DNA of 64,000 nucleotides, taken from NCBI GenBank assembly GCA_907163375.1, contig CAJQUW010004756.1, forward strand, positions 434,001-498,000, written 5' to 3'. This DNA comes from Prostheceraeus crozeri. Its lineage: Eukaryota > Platyhelminthes > Polycladida > Euryleptidae. A program made the translations under genes and the position numbers. Shown piece by piece: positions 60,422 through 64,000 of the stretch. A model generated the notes under the pieces. That model was not told the DNA's origin. It searched no databases and saw only the letters and a list, made by a program, of their open reading frames with translations. Every line of letters starts with the position of its first letter. Within the stretch, counting starts at the first letter, position 1.

Positions 60422-61488
60422 AAGTATGAAAAACATTAGTATGAAACATAAAATCATGTGTTTCTTCACAATTTGATCGAGAGAAGACAATTTTGTTGGG
60501 TCAACCTGCTCGGGAAACATGCATCTGGAATAGATATATTATTTTCTTTTTCCGCAAGTACCTCTGCTTTGCATTAATTATAAGTTTGATTGTTCGAAGT
60601 AGCAACTCTAGGTGTATTAAGTAACTACGAAATAGATGTACATACCGGGTAAAGTGAACGTTTTAGGGAGTAAACTGTCATCTGATTTTAAGAGTGCCCA
60701 CTTAGTTTGATAACACGAGCTGTCCCTGCTTGATATGGACTTATGAAGTTTATGCCAGTCACATCACGTATACTGGTGTTTGATCAGAATCATGGTCACC
60801 TTATCAATATAATGCTCGTATTATTTACTGCTTATCAAATAAATTGATCCATACATGTATGAAGTCACAAGCAAACGATATCTGTTTTGACCTACCTGAG
60901 GACAACCTGAACAAGCTTTGGACAACCTGAGGTTCGAGCTAAGATACTTTCAATTTGAGCATGTATCACCTCTTCTCAATACCCACTGTGCATACCTCAC
61001 TGAATTGAATTCAGGTTGTGTACGCCAACATTCAGGCTCCGTTTGGACACAGCCCACAATACCTCACTGAGATTCACTTATGACGCCAGGAAGCGTCTTT
61101 GCTCCAGCATTCTTGTTTCGCTGGCCGTACTTCACTGCATATCTCTTGGAGACATGTAGGTTTATATACTGCTCCTCTTCTAAACAACAACCAGCTACTT
61201 CCGAAATGCAGCATCTCCTGCTGCTTCAAAAAGTTCCTTCATGAAGCTCTCATGAATGAAGCATTTTTGTTATTCGTTTTGCCTTCCTGGTTTTGTAAAT
61301 TGATCTAGAATCACCTTTAAGAAGAATCGCTCCGAAATTCGGATGCGATATTAAGTGGTTTTTAAAAAAATCACCGTTCCAGCATTGAGTTATATGTTCC
61401 TGAATACCTTCTTTCACAATTGAACAGATGTTCTGAACACATCATTTGTATGATTTGAAAGATAAAATTGATTTTCATCTTCTTCCAG
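60422..61488. other. Last part of intron 2
   Basis: No element recognised. Ends in the pyrimidine-rich acceptor of exon 3. Confidence 0.5.
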
Positions 61489-61761
61489 CTGCTGGATTCC
61501 AATCTGATGCTCTCTTGGTTCCATCCAACTGCACCTTCCATCATGTGGTGCCAGGCATGAGCAGCGATGCTGCCGAACAGAAAAAGGAATGCAAAGAATA
61601 CAACGAATGGAAAGTCACCGCTGCCTCAGAATGCAACAAAATGTCTGCCGGACGCCGCAAACTGTCGTCATTCAGTGGCCTCCTTGACTGCAAAAAGGAC
61701 GAAAATCACAAATTCAGCTACTTCGAGGGTGTAGAGTTTGTGTGCTGCCCTGCAACTCAAT
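61489..61761 (+). CDS. APPL: APP-family gene, exon 3: copper-binding-domain fold
   Basis: Adds residues 122 (completed) to 212 and one base of 213. Acceptor TCTTCTTCCAG, donor GTAAGTGA, phase 1 at both ends. The join RCL-P-AGFQSDALLVP aligns without a gap with human APP RCLVGEFVSDALLVP. All six Cys of the human domain are present (136, 156, 170, 189, 207, 208 for human 133, 144, 158, 174, 186, 187), and it ends in GVEFVCCP. Three small insertions enlarge loops: about 9 residues between the first two Cys, 3 between Cys170 and Cys189, and 6 before GVEFVCC. The positions of the human copper ligands His147, His151 and Tyr168 are Tyr159, Lys163 and Phe183, and Met170 is Gly185. The fold is therefore expected to be kept, but the classical copper site is not. 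Human APP has an intron inside this region that is absent here. Confidence 0.96.
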
Positions 61762-61917
61762 GTAAGTGATATTACGGGCATAGTGACATCAAAGGGGAAC
61801 TTGTAACCATTTTACCTCAGTTTTTCAAATTCGTAAAACATGTCCGTTTAAATTAAATTTCATTCATTTGTTATTTAAGGTTATTAAGTTTTATTTTTGT
61901 TTTTTATTCGTCTAGAA

Positions 61918-62390
61918 CAGTGATTCTCAACCGTGGTGCTGCTGCGGTACAATGAGGTACCGCGGAAGACTATAGGGGTGCCGCCAACCTCGCTGTGCAA
62001 TACCTTGGTCATCATCATATCTATGAATTACACCTATTTACACCACTGTGGTAGAATAAATAGAATAGTGGTATGCATAGAATTAACTAAAAATTTTTTC
62101 GAAAAATATGAGATATGCAGGTAGGTCTATATGTACAATATAAGCATAGATTTCCTGTAATTGCGGAGGAATTCATATACTTAGCATAGTTTTACTGATC
62201 ATGGACAATATGTAGGCTCTTGTTTGATGGATGCAAGGAGATATAAGCTATGCGCATTAACATTCATAAACTCTAAAGGTATGAAACAAATGATTCATTC
62301 ATACCAATTCTATGATTTACGTGTGAGTTGCCGCCGAATATAAGACTACGAATAAGGGTGTCGCGATGTGAAAAAGGCGGAGAAACACTG
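61918..62390. mobile_element. Non-autonomous hAT element (MITE), 473 bp
   Basis: The left end CAGTGATTCTCAACCGTGG and the right end GAGAAACACTG (reverse complement CAGTGTTTCTC) are a short inverted repeat of hAT type. The flanking octamers GTCTAGAA and TTCTAGAG share TCTAGA (6 of 8). Near the left end GCGGTAC and GTACCGC form an inner palindrome. It begins only 156 bp after exon 3. No transposase. Confidence 0.85.
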
Positions 62391-62813
62391 TTCTAGAGCC
62401 TGCAGAATTTGATCAATCGCCACAAAACTTCACATACAAATCAACGAGAGTATTTTCTACCTACATAGGACATTTTATGGAGATTGGATAAGCAGTTCAG
62501 AAATTCGTGGCGTTGGTGTGATGTCCAAGCTATATCTACCTGTCAGATGTGACGGTAATATGTACGACTGCAATGTGCACGACCATTCTCTCCGAAGTGA
62601 GTTGTTCTCCAGTTTGACATGCGCAACGACTTCTAGAATGACTAACGTAAAAACAAGTAGATGACATCGCATGAAAAATGATGAGGTCCTAGGATATGGC
62701 GGGATCATCACTTGCCTAACTATCGTATGACTAATGAAAGTAATGTCAATATTCCAAGCGATATCTGCGATCTTTAAGAAAAAAGGTTCCAAATTTCGCA
62801 TTCCCAACCGCAT

Positions 62814-63838
62814 CAGAGATGTAACCGGTCGCCGGTAGACCGGCGCAGGTCCCCGGTCCGGTCCGGTCTGAAAAATCAGACCGGCCAATACCGGCAGAGA
62901 CGGTCACATCGGCATAATTTCATCCGGTATGATGTGAGGAAGCGTCCTTCATGTTGAATCCATCATGTCAATCAGTAAATTGTTAATTTTAGCAGCCGCT
63001 TTCAAGGCACATTTACATATGGTATGCGCTCTCCTCTAGGCGTGAAAACTTCCGTGCAGGCAATTCTGATATCTATCCGCTACGCACTTTCCCGTTCGAT
63101 GCTTGATGACTTGATCACGTGCTTTCACCAGCAAGGCGCGCGATCTTCTCAGTTAACAGTGACTGTTTCTCGGTTCTAGGAAGGCTACCGGCAAGGTCAA
63201 CGACAAACGCTAAAACAATAGACAGCCTGTGATTGGCGATCTTGACATTTTTGTCCTACTCCTTATGAACTGATTTTCATTTAGTCACTTATGCTGCTAT
63301 GCTGTGCTCGCCGAGTGTGTTACCTTCGCATTTGTCGAAACTGCTGCATAAACCTAGCTCTAGACAAAATCAAATTAAGTGTTCCTAGCCTAGGCTAGGA
63401 ATTGTAACATTCTAACATGTAGCTAGGGCCTGCTAAGCATATAACAGGCAGGTCTAGCCTACTATAAAGGACCTATCTGGTACAAGATGGGCCTATATAT
63501 AAAGGCCTAAATATAGTGCATCGTAGGCCTGTACATTATATTAATGCCTACCTACAGCTATACATCAATCTTATGCTTAGTCTACTCTATGAGCCAATAG
63601 CCTAGTAGGCTCGCACATCAGGTTTCGGCCTACAGCCTCCATAACTGACCTCACGATAGGCTTATTCGCTTGTAATCTTATGCGGTATCAAGTTATAGGC
63701 AACAATGTTTAACTCTATATATTCATCGAAAGATCCGGTCGCCGGTCCAATGCCGGTCGTCGGTTCACTGCCGGACGCCGGTATACCGGTGCCGGTCGCC
63801 GGTCCGGTCTGGAATATTCCGGACCGGTTACATCTCTA
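62814..63838. mobile_element. Non-autonomous hAT element, 1025 bp, CCGGT-rich ends
   Basis: Starts CAGAGATGTAACCGG; the reverse complement of the right end is TAGAGATGTAACCGG. The 8-bp target duplication AACCGCAT is perfect (62806-62813 and 63839-63846). Subterminal regions (62820-62900 and 63730-63830) are packed with CCGGT/ACCGG words, probable transposase-binding motifs. The interior 63400-63640 is rich in AGGCCTA and CCTA words. No transposase gene. Confidence 0.93.
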
Positions 63839-64000
63839 AACCGCATAAAAACGAAGTTTTGTAAGGACAACGATCTCTCAGTTAATCTATGATTGTTGCT
63901 ATTAATCAAAATGGAAATAGCACAATGTGCTGATAGTTCATGAAAAATAGTTTTTTCTCGGGCTCAGGATTTAAGCATAGAAACGATCGATGGAGGTTGC

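Larger units (their letters stand above)
25132..61488 (+). other. Intron 2 of the APP-family gene (about 36 kb)
   Basis: Donor GTAAGTAG at 25132; acceptor TTTTCATCTTCTTCCAG ending at 61488; phase 1. Protein alignment across the junction (HPYRCL-P-AGFQSDALLVP) leaves no gap, so no coding exon is expected inside. Repeats and elements are listed separately. I recognise nothing in 25132-26609, 27042-28085, 29620-30440, 32961-33855, 35382-36780, 40011-41599, 44931-45889, 49600-50154, 54930-55601 (apart from a few GGTATACCGG-like words), 56664-57815 and 59126-60118. Confidence 0.85.
61762..64000 (+). other. Start of intron 3 of the APP-family gene
   Basis: Begins GTAAGTGA directly after the copper-binding-domain exon and runs past the end of the window. 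It contains two hAT elements, listed separately. The stretches 62399-62805 and 63847-64000 hold nothing recognisable. Confidence 0.8.

Noticed and set aside
61933-62124. Open frame just after exon 3
   Set aside because: Lies within the hAT element at 61918-62390 and has no similarity to APP acidic or E2 regions.

Overview
This is a window of animal (metazoan) nuclear DNA, AT-rich and dominated by introns and transposable elements. The one host gene I can support is the 5' part of an amyloid precursor protein (APP) family gene on the + strand. A signal-peptide exon lies at 14047-14103, a growth-factor-like-domain exon at 24825-25131, and a copper-binding-domain exon at 61489-61761. Together they encode the first 212 residues (signal peptide plus the whole E1 region). 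The E2 domain, transmembrane segment and cytoplasmic tail must lie beyond base 64000. Two intron positions and phases match my recollection of human APP, which argues for a slowly evolving gene structure. The lineage cannot be fixed from this window; the mix of elements suggests an invertebrate.

Layout. 1-14046 is upstream of the coding exons. It holds a dispersed repeat (663-1455), an unclassified terminal-inverted-repeat (TIR) element whose left end was invaded by a decayed Harbinger element (2262-5445, with 2292-3615 inside), a decayed mariner-superfamily transposase (7181-8310, - strand), and a short LTR retrotransposon deletion derivative with both LTRs and a perfect 5-bp target duplication (11017-12336). 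Intron 1 (14104-24824) holds a tRNA-derived SINE, a reverse transcriptase pseudogene with a YVDD motif, a small inverted-repeat element, a probable hAT element, and a non-autonomous hAT element (22560-24765) split by a mariner-superfamily element (22798-24190). That nest ends about 50 bp before the exon 2 acceptor.

Intron 2 (25132-61488, about 36 kb) carries several non-autonomous hAT elements, two recurrent SINE families, LINE 3' fragments, an array of short palindromes at 29.0-29.6 kb, a 142-bp minisatellite (53281-53979), a near-perfect 65-bp TIR element without coding capacity (57816-58425), and one structurally complete Tc1-type transposon (50157-51594) with an intact 335-residue DDE transposase. 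Intron 3 begins at 61762 and already contains two more hAT elements.

The most notable biology is in the APP homologue. All twelve E1 cysteines are kept, so both subdomains should fold. However, the residues that align with the human copper ligands (His147, His151, Tyr168, and Met170 nearby) are Tyr, Lys, Phe and Gly, and the basic heparin-binding loop of the growth-factor-like domain is largely neutral or acidic. I saw no tRNA or rRNA genes and no CRISPR arrays. All coordinates were worked out by eye; element ends supported by target-site duplications are exact, and others are approximate where stated.
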